Shown here piece after piece: positions 1-7,521 of a DNA stretch of 64,000 nt. The stretch spans positions 1 through 64,000 of the forward strand of contig CAAEBC010000017.1 of NCBI GenBank assembly GCA_900753975.1, written 5' to 3'. Within the stretch, counting starts at the first letter, position 1. The number at the start of each line of letters is the position of its first letter. The notes below the pieces were generated by a model. It saw nothing but the letters and a program-made list of their open reading frames with translations. It was not told the origin of the DNA and did not search any database. Both the position numbers and the translations under genes were made by a program. The DNA comes from Clostridia bacterium (GTDB taxonomy: Bacteria > Bacillota > Clostridia > TANB77 > UBA1234).

Positions 1-247
1 AGCTAAACCAGTTGCTAAAAAAGCAGCAGCTAAACCAGTTGCTAAAAAAGCAGCAGCTAAACCAGTTGCTAAAAAGGCAGCAGCTAAACCAGTTGCTAAA
101 AAAGTAGCAGCTAAACCAGTTGCTAAAAAAGTAGCAGCTAAACCAGTTGCTAAAAAAGCAGCAGCTAAACCAGTTGCTAAAAAAGCAGCAGCTAAACCAG
201 TTGCTAAAAAAACAGTTGCTAAAAAAGTAGTTGCTAAAAAGAAATAA
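1..247 (+). CDS. C-terminal tail of a Lys/Ala/Pro-rich basic protein (5' end outside window)
   Basis: The reading frame is open from base 2 to the TAA at 245-247. It encodes about eight tandem copies of a nine-residue unit, AKPVAKKAA, from a 27-bp DNA repeat with small changes (GCA/GTA/ACA third-block codons), ending in VAKKK. Such tails occur on histone H1-like and HU-type bacterial nucleoid proteins and on some ribosome-associated factors, where they bind nucleic acid non-specifically. The folded domain lies outside the window, so the product cannot be named. No other frame gives a convincing product. Confidence 0.75.
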   Translation, partial: AKPVAKKAAAKPVAKKAAAKPVAKKAAAKPVAKKVAAKPVAKKVAAKPVAKKAAAKPVAKKAAAKPVAKKTVAKKVVAKKK

Positions 248-256
248 GAAAATAAA

Positions 257-288
257 AGAAGCTGGCATTAAAGTCAGCTTCTATTTTT
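257..288 (+). terminator. Rho-independent terminator of the basic-protein gene
   Basis: An 8-bp perfect stem, AGAAGCTG (257-264) with CAGCTTCT (275-282), is followed by ATTTTTA. It lies 10 bases after the stop codon of the upstream gene and ends just before the convergent MarR gene, so it may serve both strands. Confidence 0.75.
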
Positions 289-289
289 A

Positions 290-709
290 TTACATATTTT
301 TTATATTTTGCATAACCACTTCTAAATATCCTTCAAACTGTTTTAAATCTTTTTTCGAAAATCCATTATATAGTGTAGAATTAAAATCATTTTGTATCCT
401 TCTACATTGAGTAGCAGCTGATTTTCCATTTGAAGTTATGCATATTCTTTTGTACTTTGAATTAGTTTCATCGACATATCTTTCAATATATCCAAGTTCC
501 TCTAATTTATTTAGTCTTTCACTCATTGACGAATATTTCACCCCAAACAAATCTGCCAAAAACTTTTGTGTACAGCCATCATTATCTCTAATAGCTACAA
601 GCAAATTAGCTTGTCCCTTTACTAATCCGTATTTAGATAGTCTTTCTTCAACATTAGCATAAGATGCTTGTGTGACTTTTCTAAAACATTCCATTAAATC
701 GATATCCAT
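290..709 (-). CDS. MarR-family transcriptional repressor
   Basis: A 139-residue cytoplasmic DNA-binding protein of usual MarR length. Helices flank a winged helix-turn-helix at about residues 40-95: a GCTQKFLADLFGV helix, the SSMSERLNKLEELGYIER recognition helix, and a wing with conserved Asp and Lys. Proteins of this family dimerise and release DNA when they bind small phenolic or oxidised ligands. The ATG at 709 has a strong GGAGGGAG site eight bases upstream. The promoter overlaps a nested palindrome (732-764), which fits autorepression. No obvious target gene is divergent from it, so its regulon is unknown. Confidence 0.85.
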   Translation of the reverse strand: MDIDLMECFRKVTQASYANVEERLSKYGLVKGQANLLVAIRDNDGCTQKFLADLFGVKYSSMSERLNKLEELGYIERYVDETNSKYKRICITSNGKSAATQCRRIQNDFNSTLYNGFSKKDLKQFEGYLEVVMQNIKNM

Positions 710-731
710 TTATTCTCCCTCCATTTCAAAA

Positions 732-780
732 TAGTTAGTATCCTAATCATTAGTATACTAACTATAATGTATTTAGTCAA
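732..780 (-). promoter_or_regulatory. Promoter and palindromic operator of the MarR gene
   Basis: On the minus strand, TTGACT (775-780) and TATACT (752-757) are separated by 17 bp, a good sigma-A promoter. A perfect 10-bp inverted repeat, TAGTTAGTAT (732-741) and ATACTAACTA (755-764), surrounds it. A 12-bp perfect palindrome, TTAGTATACTAA (750-761), covers the -10 box. A bound MarR dimer would block polymerase. The -35 box overlaps the end of tadA. Confidence 0.7.
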
Positions 781-1237
781 TATCTATTTTTCTATTTCTT
801 AACATTTTAAAAAAATCTTTCAGCAAAGCCACACATTCATCTTCCAAAACACCTGATACAACATTCACACTATGATTAAACTTATAATCCGAAAACAAAT
901 TAAGTTTAGATCCTGCCGCACCGCTTTTGGGCTCCAGTGCACCAAAATACAAATTTTTAATCCTGGCATTAATAATCGCTCCCGCACACATAGGGCAAGG
1001 TTCTAATGTAACATACATGTCACAATCTTCCAATCTCCAAGCATCAAACTTTTTACAAGCTTTTTGTATTGCTAAAATTTCAGCATGTGCACAAGCTTGT
1101 TTTAAAGATTCTCTTAAATTATGTGCACGTGCAATAATTTTTCCATCTTTAACTATAACTGCACCTATCGGCACTTCTTCTTTATCATAAGCCTTTTTAG
1201 CCTCACGAATCGCCGCACGCATATATTTTTCATCCAT
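773..1237 (-). CDS. tadA: tRNA-specific adenosine-34 deaminase TadA
   Basis: A 154-residue zinc deaminase that converts A34 of tRNA-Arg(ACG) to inosine so that one tRNA can read CGU, CGC and CGA. The zinc and catalytic motif HAE is at residues 51-53 and the PCPMC zinc site at 80-84; length and N-terminus match the family. The ATG at 1237 has AAGGGTG upstream. Its only essential bacterial substrate, tRNA-Arg(ACG), lies about 230 bp upstream on the same strand. Inosine tRNA does not read CGG, so CGG needs another decoder, which bears on the recoding seen elsewhere in this window. Confidence 0.93.
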   Translation of the reverse strand: MDEKYMRAAIREAKKAYDKEEVPIGAVIVKDGKIIARAHNLRESLKQACAHAEILAIQKACKKFDAWRLEDCDMYVTLEPCPMCAGAIINARIKNLYFGALEPKSGAAGSKLNLFSDYKFNHSVNVVSGVLEDECVALLKDFFKMLRNRKIDID

Positions 1238-1319
1238 AATAACACCCTTACCAAAAGATTATTTTTCTGTGATTAAAAATAAAAATCTAGCTATTTAAGA
1301 TATAACTAGATTCTTAAAA

Positions 1320-1395
1320 TGGTGCACCACCGGGGATTCGAACCCCGGACCCACTGATTAAGAGTCAGTTGCTCTACCAACTGAGCTAGTGGTGC
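1320..1395 (-). tRNA. tRNA-Lys (anticodon CTT)
   Basis: A full cloverleaf on the minus strand: acceptor GCACCAC paired with GTGGTGC, an ACTGA/TCAGT anticodon stem, a CTCTTAA loop (anticodon CTT, A37), a normal T arm, and an encoded CCA at 1320-1322. It reads AAG. An AAA-reading tRNA-Lys(TTT) is not in the window. Confidence 0.95.
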
Positions 1396-1468
1396 ATTTA
1401 TTAGACACAAAAAATATTATACTTAAAATAGTAAATTCTGTCAAGTATTTTAGAGTAAAAAAGACATG

Positions 1469-1545
1469 TGGTGCACCCGAAGGGAATCGAACCCCCAACC
1501 TTTTGGTTCGTAGCCAAATACTCTATCCAATTGAGCTACGGGTGC
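1469..1545 (-). tRNA. tRNA-Arg (anticodon ACG), TadA substrate
   Basis: A minus-strand cloverleaf with acceptor GCACCCG/CGGGTGC, anticodon stem TTTGG/CCAAA, loop CTACGAA (anticodon ACG, A37), a GGGGG/TTCGATT T arm and an encoded CCA. A34 is expected to become inosine through TadA and to read CGU, CGC and CGA, leaving CGG uncovered. Confidence 0.95.
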
Positions 1546-1639
1546 ATCAATACCAAATATTATTATACAAGAATTTCAAAAAAAATCAAGTATATCTTGA
1601 AAAAAGTCGCTTAAAGTAATATAATCGCAAATGTAATGT

Positions 1640-1716
1640 GCATCCGTAGCTCAGTAGGATAGAGCGCTCCCCTCCTAAGGGAGAGGTCGGGGGTTCGATT
1701 CCCTTCGGGTGCACCA
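1640..1716 (+). tRNA. tRNA-Arg (anticodon CCT)
   Basis: A plus-strand cloverleaf: acceptor GCATCCG with CGGGTGC (one T-G pair), anticodon stem CTCCC/GGGAG, loop CTCCTAA (anticodon CCT, A37) and an encoded CCA at 1714-1716. It reads AGG. It is divergent from the Lys and Arg(ACG) tRNAs, whose 3' halves it resembles. Confidence 0.95.
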
Positions 1717-1718
1717 TT

Positions 1719-1750
1719 TTCCCCTCAGTAGCAATACAAAGGGGAATTTC
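1719..1750 (+). terminator. Terminator after tRNA-Arg(CCT)
   Basis: TTCCCCT (1719-1725) pairs with AGGGGAA (1740-1746), followed by TTTCTTA. The stem is short but G/C-rich and lies directly after the CCA end. Confidence 0.6.
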
Positions 1751-1871
1751 TTATTTATATTAAAATTCATCTTATACCATTGCACCCCGCCTAAATTTGA
1801 CTATTTTCAATATCTATGCTATAATTTTGCGCATAACACTAAATATTATAAATATAAAAGGAGGGGAATCT

Positions 1872-2816
1872 ATGAATAAAAAACTTCTCTGTGCTTTCCT
1901 GATGGTAATTACCGTATTCCTTGTCCCCCACTGCACTATGGCTGCATCCAATATCATAATTGGAGACAACGTGAATTTTCGCTCAACTCCTCGAATTGCA
2001 GACGATAATATTATTTCACGGCTAGACTATGGAACAGAAGTTGAAATCCTTGATGAGTATAACGATTGGTATCTCGTGACTACCTCCAATCTCACTGGCT
2101 ATGTCGCAAAAAGATACGTAGATGTTGAAGGTTACACTTGCGTTGCACTAGCAACAGCTACCGTAAACTTTAGAAAAGGACCAGATACTTCATACAAGGC
2201 TTACTCAACTATTCCCAAAGGTACTGTCATAAAAGTACTTGATACTTCTGAAAAATGGTACAAAGTTGAATACAAAAACACTGTAGGCTACGTACACTCT
2301 GACTATTTGAAAACCAAAAAGATTTCAAAAGAATTTGTCATTGGCATATACTCGACGAAATTTTCGACATCTTCTAGCCAAACCGGCCGAGTAAAAAACA
2401 TTCAGAAAAGCGCTAGCTTAATTAACGAACACACTATTCGAAGCGGAGAAACCTTTTCACTTTTGGAGATGATTGGTCCTATCACCAAAGCTGGTGGCTA
2501 CTATGAAGCTCCTGAATATAAAAAAACTCCATTTGGCACAGAAACAGTTACTGGCTACGGTGGAGGCGTATGCCAGCTAGCTACAACCCTTTATCAAAGT
2601 GTATGTGACGCTCAATATTACGGTTCAAACATTCAAATAGTGGAGCATCATCATCATTCCAAATCAGTTTCTTATGTTGAAGATGGCGAAGACGCTACCA
2701 TTAGTTGGACAGCAAATCAAGACTTTAAATTTAAAAATGATAATTCGTATACTATAAAAATCTACACTTATGTAGATAGCGGTGTTATTACCTGCATGAT
2801 TTATCGGTCAAAGTAA
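1872..2816 (+). CDS. Secreted VanW-family protein with two SH3-like domains
   Basis: A 314-residue exported protein. A signal peptide (residues 1-25, ending CTMAAS) is followed by two bacterial SH3 repeats (about 28-90 and 93-150, each with N-F-R and W-Y-x-V signatures) and a VanW domain (about 165-300; T-G-Y-G-G-G-V-C-Q-L and H-H-H-H clusters). SH3 modules bind peptidoglycan; the VanW domain's biochemical role is unsettled. The ATG at 1872 follows AAAGGAGGGG; the frame is open further upstream but only this start has a ribosome site and the signal peptide. Codon use is richer in G+C than its neighbours and it carries two in-frame CGG codons read as Arg (residue 50 and near the C-terminus), unlike most genes here, suggesting a different history. 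Confidence 0.85.
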   Translation: MNKKLLCAFLMVITVFLVPHCTMAASNIIIGDNVNFRSTPRIADDNIISRLDYGTEVEILDEYNDWYLVTTSNLTGYVAKRYVDVEGYTCVALATATVNFRKGPDTSYKAYSTIPKGTVIKVLDTSEKWYKVEYKNTVGYVHSDYLKTKKISKEFVIGIYSTKFSTSSSQTGRVKNIQKSASLINEHTIRSGETFSLLEMIGPITKAGGYYEAPEYKKTPFGTETVTGYGGGVCQLATTLYQSVCDAQYYGSNIQIVEHHHHSKSVSYVEDGEDATISWTANQDFKFKNDNSYTIKIYTYVDSGVITCMIYRSK

Positions 2817-2843
2817 CTACATATCAAAGTTGGACTATTTCAT

Positions 2844-2878
2844 ATCCAGATAAGTTTATTTACTTATCTGGATTTTTT
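2844..2878 (+). terminator. Terminator of the VanW gene
   Basis: A perfect 12-bp stem, ATCCAGATAAGT (2844-2855) with ACTTATCTGGAT (2862-2873), followed by TTTTT. Confidence 0.85.
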
Positions 2879-2967
2879 AATTTCAAAAATCTTGTTATCA
2901 TATTGCCAAACAAATTTAATATATTATATAATGTAGGCATAAAACTAAATAAAGGAGGTTTTAAATT

Positions 2968-4221
2968 ATGAAAACGTTTTTAGCGAATTATAAGCAAACG
3001 TTAATCTTACTCGCCAGTATAATTATAGGGGCGATCGCAGGAATTGTATTTGGAGAAAAAGTAACAGTACTTGCACCATTTGGAGATTTATTCTTAAATC
3101 TCTTGCTAGTTATAATAGTACCTCTAATTTTCTTAACAATCACAACTTCCATCGCAAAAATATCTCAGCCAAAAAGACTTGGCAAAATACTTGGTACAAC
3201 TGTACTAGTTTTCATTATCATGTCACTCGTTGCAGTACTAGTAGGTATGCTAGTTACATACCCTATTAAACTAGTAAATATCGAAGATAGCGAAAAAATA
3301 CATACTACACTCGATACGACACTTGAGGCTACTACCGAAACAGACGAAGACATGACCCTTTTATCTAGATTTTTATCAGCCCTAACAGTAAACGACTTTT
3401 CAAAACTACTATCGCGAGATAACTTACTTGCCATAATAGTATTTGCAATCCTATTTGGCATAGCTATAAAAAGATCTGGAGAAAAAGGCAAATTAGCATT
3501 AGACACTTTAGAATCATTTATGAACGTAATCATGTCCTTACTAAACATCGTAATGTACTACGCACCAATAGGTTTGGGTTGCTACTTTGCAGTACTTACA
3601 GGAACATTTGGAGCATCCATCGCTATAGGATATGCAAAAACATTTATAGTATATACATTAGTGGCTTTTGCGTTTTACTTTATAATGTACACAATATATG
3701 CTTTTATCGCAGCTGGCAAAAAAGGTGTGAAAGCATTTTGGAAAAACATATTACCAGCAACCATAACGTCACTTGCAACTTGCTCTAGCGCAGCTTCAAT
3801 ACCAGTAAATATAAAAGCTGCAAGAGACATCGGAGTATCAGATGACATTTGCGAAACAATAATTCCACTTGGAACAAGTTTTCACAAAGATGGTTCAATA
3901 ATAGGATCTGTATTTAAAGTAATGTTCCTTGTATGTATATTTGGAACACCTATATACACACTGGGAGGTTTTATGCAAATCCTACTAGTATCATTAATCG
4001 CAACTTTATTTGTTGCAGCCATTCCAATAGGTGGTGGTACAATATCTGAAATGATGATACTTACAATGATGGGATATCCAGTATATACACTACCAATACT
4101 TACAATAATAGCAACGATTATAGACCCGCCTGCCACCCTGCTTAATGTAGTCGGTGACTCTAGTGCTTCGATGCTCGCAGCAAGAATAATAGACGGGAAA
4201 AATTGGATAGATAAAAAATAA
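2968..4221 (+). CDS. Dicarboxylate/amino-acid:cation symporter, SDF family
   Basis: A 417-residue multi-spanning membrane protein of GltP/SstT fold. Hydrophobic segments run through residues 10-60, 75-100, 150-170 and 190-250. The serine-rich hairpin-1 loop appears as TCSSAASIP (271-279), and the C-terminal Asn/Asp region has NVVGDSSASM near 395. The substrate and Na+ motif of helix 7, normally N-M-D-G-T in glutamate/aspartate carriers, is H-K-D-G-S here (306-310), so the cargo is probably not glutamate. An acidic, Thr-rich insert (about 105-130) lies in a loop. RBS AAAGGAGG precedes the ATG at 2968. It is monocistronic, with a terminator directly after it. Confidence 0.85.
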   Translation: MKTFLANYKQTLILLASIIIGAIAGIVFGEKVTVLAPFGDLFLNLLLVIIVPLIFLTITTSIAKISQPKRLGKILGTTVLVFIIMSLVAVLVGMLVTYPIKLVNIEDSEKIHTTLDTTLEATTETDEDMTLLSRFLSALTVNDFSKLLSRDNLLAIIVFAILFGIAIKRSGEKGKLALDTLESFMNVIMSLLNIVMYYAPIGLGCYFAVLTGTFGASIAIGYAKTFIVYTLVAFAFYFIMYTIYAFIAAGKKGVKAFWKNILPATITSLATCSSAASIPVNIKAARDIGVSDDICETIIPLGTSFHKDGSIIGSVFKVMFLVCIFGTPIYTLGGFMQILLVSLIATLFVAAIPIGGGTISEMMILTMMGYPVYTLPILTIIATIIDPPATLLNVVGDSSASMLAARIIDGKNWIDKK

Positions 4222-4226
4222 TAAAC

Positions 4227-4262
4227 AAAAAGACTTGGTATCTAAAATGCCAAGTCTTTTTT
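4227..4262 (+). terminator. Terminator of the SDF symporter gene (bidirectional)
   Basis: AAAAAGACTTGG (4227-4238) pairs with CCAAGTCTTTTTT (4250-4262). The convergent gene ending at 4267 can use the same hairpin. Confidence 0.85.
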
Positions 4263-4266
4263 ATAC

Positions 4267-4899
4267 TTATTCAAAAACACTAATCGAAAAGTTTCCTTTT
4301 TCATAATTTAAAGTGACTCTTACTCCATCCTTGTTTTTTGCAGAGTAATAATAAAAATCTTTTTTCTTATTTTGATTGTCTAAAACAATATCATTAAAAC
4401 CTAAAGCAGAAAGTTCATTCATGTATTTTTTCATATCTTTTAAAGTAACATCAAAATAATTAGCAGTAATACTTCCATCCGGATTTAAGAAAAATTTCTC
4501 GATATTTCCAAATTCCGGCTCTTTAATTTTTTGTGCAAGTCCATCATCCATCCAATATAAAGCTATGGTCATATAACCACCACTAGGAACCTCCATTACG
4601 ATAGTATCATCAACTTGTTCAATATCAACATCGTCATAAAATTCACTAAACACCCCAAAATCAGGCTGGTCAGTTGTTGATTTGGTTTCTTCATTCACAC
4701 CTGAAGCTACTTCTAAATTTAAAGTTTCGGAAAACTCATATGAACTTCTGTCTGAATTTGAAATAAATGTTTCATCAGAGTTTGAGGAAATATTTCTATT
4801 ACCTCTATTCAATATGGTACTAACAACAATATATATAAACATAATACTTAGGATTGCGCAAACAATTATAATCAGTTTTTTTCTGTCTCTAGCATTCAT
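4267..4899 (-). CDS. Membrane-anchored protein of unknown function
   Basis: A 210-residue protein with one N-terminal membrane segment (about residues 9-28, preceded by RDRKK, so the bulk should be outside). A Ser/Asn/Glu-rich linker (30-80) leads to a C-terminal domain (about 90-210) with alternating strands and a conserved-looking YWMDDGLAQKIKEPEFG stretch. I do not recognise the family. The ATG at 4899 follows a GGGAG-type site. Similar short anchored proteins with a Ser-rich linker are common in Clostridia. Confidence 0.6.
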   Translation of the reverse strand: MNARDRKKLIIIVCAILSIMFIYIVVSTILNRGNRNISSNSDETFISNSDRSSYEFSETLNLEVASGVNEETKSTTDQPDFGVFSEFYDDVDIEQVDDTIVMEVPSGGYMTIALYWMDDGLAQKIKEPEFGNIEKFFLNPDGSITANYFDVTLKDMKKYMNELSALGFNDIVLDNQNKKKDFYYYSAKNKDGVRVTLNYEKGNFSISVFE

Positions 4900-5004
4900 A
4901 ATATCAACTCCCTAATAAAATATTACAACAAAACATAAAATATTTCAAGAGTCATTTGTGCAACAAGACTAGCACTTTCCAAACAAAGAATGAAAACTTT
5001 CAAA

Positions 5005-5883
5005 TTAATCTTTTTTCAAATCCACAAGTTTTAAAATTTCATCTTTAGTAAAATGATATTTCTTATTGCAAAAATGACATGTAACTTCTGTAATTTCATC
5101 ATTAGAAAGCTCTAATATATCTTTCTTTCCCATACTAAACAAAGCTCTTTCAATTCTTTCTTTTGAACAATCACAAACATACTTAGGAATACATTCATCT
5201 ACCACATATGTATTTAAATCATCAGATACATACTTTGCAATTTCTTCTAAAGACATATTTTTTTCAAGCATCTCTGTTATAGATGGAGATTCTTTTAATC
5301 TATCTTCTATTAATTTAATAATTTGCTCCGGTGTGTCTGGCATTATTTGAATTACACATCCACCAGCTCTTTTTACACTTCCATCTTTATTTACTAAAAC
5401 GCCAAGCATAACAGCAGTTGGAATCTGCTCTGAGACTGCATAATAATATGCAAAATCTTCAGCAATCTCACCAGTTTGCAAAGGAACGTTTCCAACATAA
5501 GGTTCTTTTAATCCTATATCTTTTATAACATTTAATTGCCCTTTACCAACAATCCCAGAAACATTAAGTTTCCCAATAGAATTTAATGGTGCCTCTGCCA
5601 TCGGATTAGAAACGTAACCCTTAACTTCACCCTTACTGTTTCCTATAGCAAGCATAGAACCTAAAGGACCATCACCTAATATTTGAAGTGTTACCTTTTC
5701 ATTTTCACCCTTTAGCATTGTTCCCATTAAGGCAGACATAGTAAGCAATCTACCTAAAGCTGCAGTAGGTGTTGGATTTAATCCATGAATTTTTCTTGCT
5801 TCTTCTACTAATTCAGTTGTCTCTGCACATGAGATTTTAACCATATCTACATGTGCTAAAAATTTAATTAATTTATCTGACAT
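5005..5883 (-). CDS. hslO: Redox-regulated chaperone Hsp33
   Basis: A 292-residue cytoplasmic holdase activated by oxidation. The N-terminal domain begins MSDKLIKFLAHVDMVKIS as in the family, followed by the GLNPTPTAALGRLLT core. The C-terminal redox switch carries CDC and CHFC, the four zinc-binding cysteines, within the last 60 residues. The frame is also open to a GTG at 5904 (7 more residues), but family alignment favours the ATG at 5883; neither start has an ideally spaced ribosome site (an AGGAG lies 17 bases before the GTG). A small ATG-GTT-TAG sits inside the leader. No partner is visible. Confidence 0.92.
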   Translation of the reverse strand: MSDKLIKFLAHVDMVKISCAETTELVEEARKIHGLNPTPTAALGRLLTMSALMGTMLKGENEKVTLQILGDGPLGSMLAIGNSKGEVKGYVSNPMAEAPLNSIGKLNVSGIVGKGQLNVIKDIGLKEPYVGNVPLQTGEIAEDFAYYYAVSEQIPTAVMLGVLVNKDGSVKRAGGCVIQIMPDTPEQIIKLIEDRLKESPSITEMLEKNMSLEEIAKYVSDDLNTYVVDECIPKYVCDCSKERIERALFSMGKKDILELSNDEITEVTCHFCNKKYHFTKDEILKLVDLKKD

Positions 5884-5968
5884 AAACTCTTTTGTATGAT
5901 TCACAAAGTCTAAACCATACTCTCCTTTCTTTGTAATTTTTAATGCAAAACAAAAATTTATCGTAAGA

Positions 5969-5994
5969 AAAAGCCTCGCAAATTTTGCGAGGTC
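5969..5994 (-). terminator. Terminator of the cold-shock gene
   Basis: CCTCGCAAA pairs with TTTGCGAGG across 5974-5992. On the minus strand the stem is followed by CTTTTTCTT. Confidence 0.8.
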
Positions 5995-6021
5995 TTTTAA
6001 ATTTCGTGGTTTATATAAAAT

Positions 6022-6231
6022 CTACACTGTTGCTATAGGTGTAACATTAGAAGCTTGTGCGCCTTTCATTCCTTCAACAATGTCGAATTGAACTTCTGTT
6101 CCTTCTTCTAAAGTTTTGTAACCATCCATTGCAATTGCTGAAAAATGAACGAATACGTCATTTCCATTTTCTCTCTCGATAAATCCGAAACCTTTCTCAG
6201 CATTAAACCATTTAACTTTTCCTCTTTCCAT
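6022..6231 (-). CDS. Cold-shock protein, CspA family
   Basis: A 69-residue single cold-shock domain that binds single-stranded RNA or DNA and acts as an RNA chaperone. RNP1 is KGFGFIE (residues 13-19) and RNP2 is VFVHF (26-30), with the expected W8-F9. The length is typical. GTGGGAGG precedes the ATG. It is monocistronic with its own terminator. Confidence 0.95.
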   Translation of the reverse strand: MERGKVKWFNAEKGFGFIERENGNDVFVHFSAIAMDGYKTLEEGTEVQFDIVEGMKGAQASNVTPIATV

Positions 6232-6327
6232 TACTTTTTCCTCCCACTTTCTTTAGTACTAAATTACAGCATAAATCCATAATTTATTTAAAGTTTATCA
6301 TACTAAAAATATAAAGTCAAACTATTC

Positions 6328-7521
6328 CTAAAAATTTTTAATTACTTCTAAAGCTTTTATTAATTGCTCATCTTCTGTAGTGTCTTTGTTATTTTCAACT
6401 TCATAATCAGGTGTAACACCAATCTTATTTATCTTAGTCCCTTTTGGTGAGAAATACTCAGAAATCGTTAATTTAACATATGTGCCATCACCTAAAGAAA
6501 CAAATTCTTGAACAAGACCTTTACCATAAGAAGTTTTTCCTACAATCTTTCCTACACCATAATCTTTTATTGCAGCAGATAAAATTTCAGATGCACTTGC
6601 AGAGTTTTCATTAATTAACACAACAAGAGGAACTTCAGTTGTTCTAGAATCTGAATATTTAATTTCTTTCCTTCCTTCTTTATCTACAGTGTATGTTATT
6701 ATTCCATTTGGAACAAGTCTATCTGCGATATTTAAAGCAGTAGTTAAAAGTCCACCAGGATTATCTCTTAAATCTATAATTATACCTTTAACTTTCTTCT
6801 CATTTACTAATTCTTTATATGCTGCTAAAAACTTAGCATCAGCACCTTCGTCAAAAGAATCAAATTTCATATAACCTATATTTCCATCTTTTACTTCATA
6901 GTCAAATGTAGAAATCGTTACTTTTCTTCTTTCTAATTCAAGTGTAAATTTTTCTTGTTTTTTATCTTCATCATATCTTACAAAAGTAACCGATACTTTT
7001 GAATTAGCTGCACCTTTTAGTTTATGTGCAACTTCTTCTAAAGTAGATTCAGAATTAATTTCAACTCCATCTATGGCATATATATAATCGCCTGCTTTAA
7101 CACCAGCCTCATAAGCTGGAGAACCTTTAATAGGACTTAAAACCATTGGCCATTCTATGTCTGTTCCAAAAGTAATATACATACCAACACCTTCATATTC
7201 GCCATCAGTTTCTGTCAAAAAACTCTCTGCTTGTGAAACATTAAAATAAGACGTATATGGATCTCCCAAAGAATTTAACATTCCTCTAATAGCTCCATCC
7301 TCAAGTTTTTCCATAGTATAATCATCAAACAAAAAATCTTTTTTTACTAAACCTAAAACATTTTTTAATTTAGTAAAATTTTCATCACTTTCATAAGTGT
7401 CATTACTTTTTCCTATCGTGACATTATTAATATAATATGATGATGTTGCAACAAAAACAATAGCAGCAGTTGCAAGTGCTATAACTGTAGTTGTTATTAC
7501 TCCTCTATTTCTATTTTCCAA
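6328..7521 (-). CDS. S41-family C-terminal processing protease with PDZ domain
   Basis: A 397-residue envelope protease of the CtpA/CtpB type. An N-terminal anchor (residues 8-32) is followed by a helical segment with the GDPYTSYF motif (86-93), a PDZ domain (about 110-190) and the tail-protease core. The catalytic serine is in NENSASASE (Ser309 by alignment) and the lysine in SYGKG (Lys334). It cleaves proteins near unstructured C-termini; in Bacillus relatives act in sporulation signalling. Its start overlaps the end of the YibE/F gene by 11 bp, so the two are translationally coupled. Confidence 0.92.
   Translation of the reverse strand: MENRNRGVITTTVIALATAAIVFVATSSYYINNVTIGKSNDTYESDENFTKLKNVLGLVKKDFLFDDYTMEKLEDGAIRGMLNSLGDPYTSYFNVSQAESFLTETDGEYEGVGMYITFGTDIEWPMVLSPIKGSPAYEAGVKAGDYIYAIDGVEINSESTLEEVAHKLKGAANSKVSVTFVRYDEDKKQEKFTLELERRKVTISTFDYEVKDGNIGYMKFDSFDEGADAKFLAAYKELVNEKKVKGIIIDLRDNPGGLLTTALNIADRLVPNGIITYTVDKEGRKEIKYSDSRTTEVPLVVLINENSASASEILSAAIKDYGVGKIVGKTSYGKGLVQEFVSLGDGTYVKLTISEYFSPKGTKINKIGVTPDYEVENNKDTTEDEQLIKALEVIKNF

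Noticed and set aside
1..247. CRISPR-like repeat array
   Set aside because: The 27-bp units are contiguous without spacers and form an open reading frame encoding AKPVAKKAA repeats.
1389..1619. 76-codon open frame across a tRNA
   Set aside because: It overlaps tRNA-Arg(ACG) and encodes the translated tRNA sequence, not a protein.
2790..2860. Recoding at the second CGG of the VanW gene
   Set aside because: A +1 shift would add about 15 residues running into the terminator stem; ending at the normal TAA is simpler.
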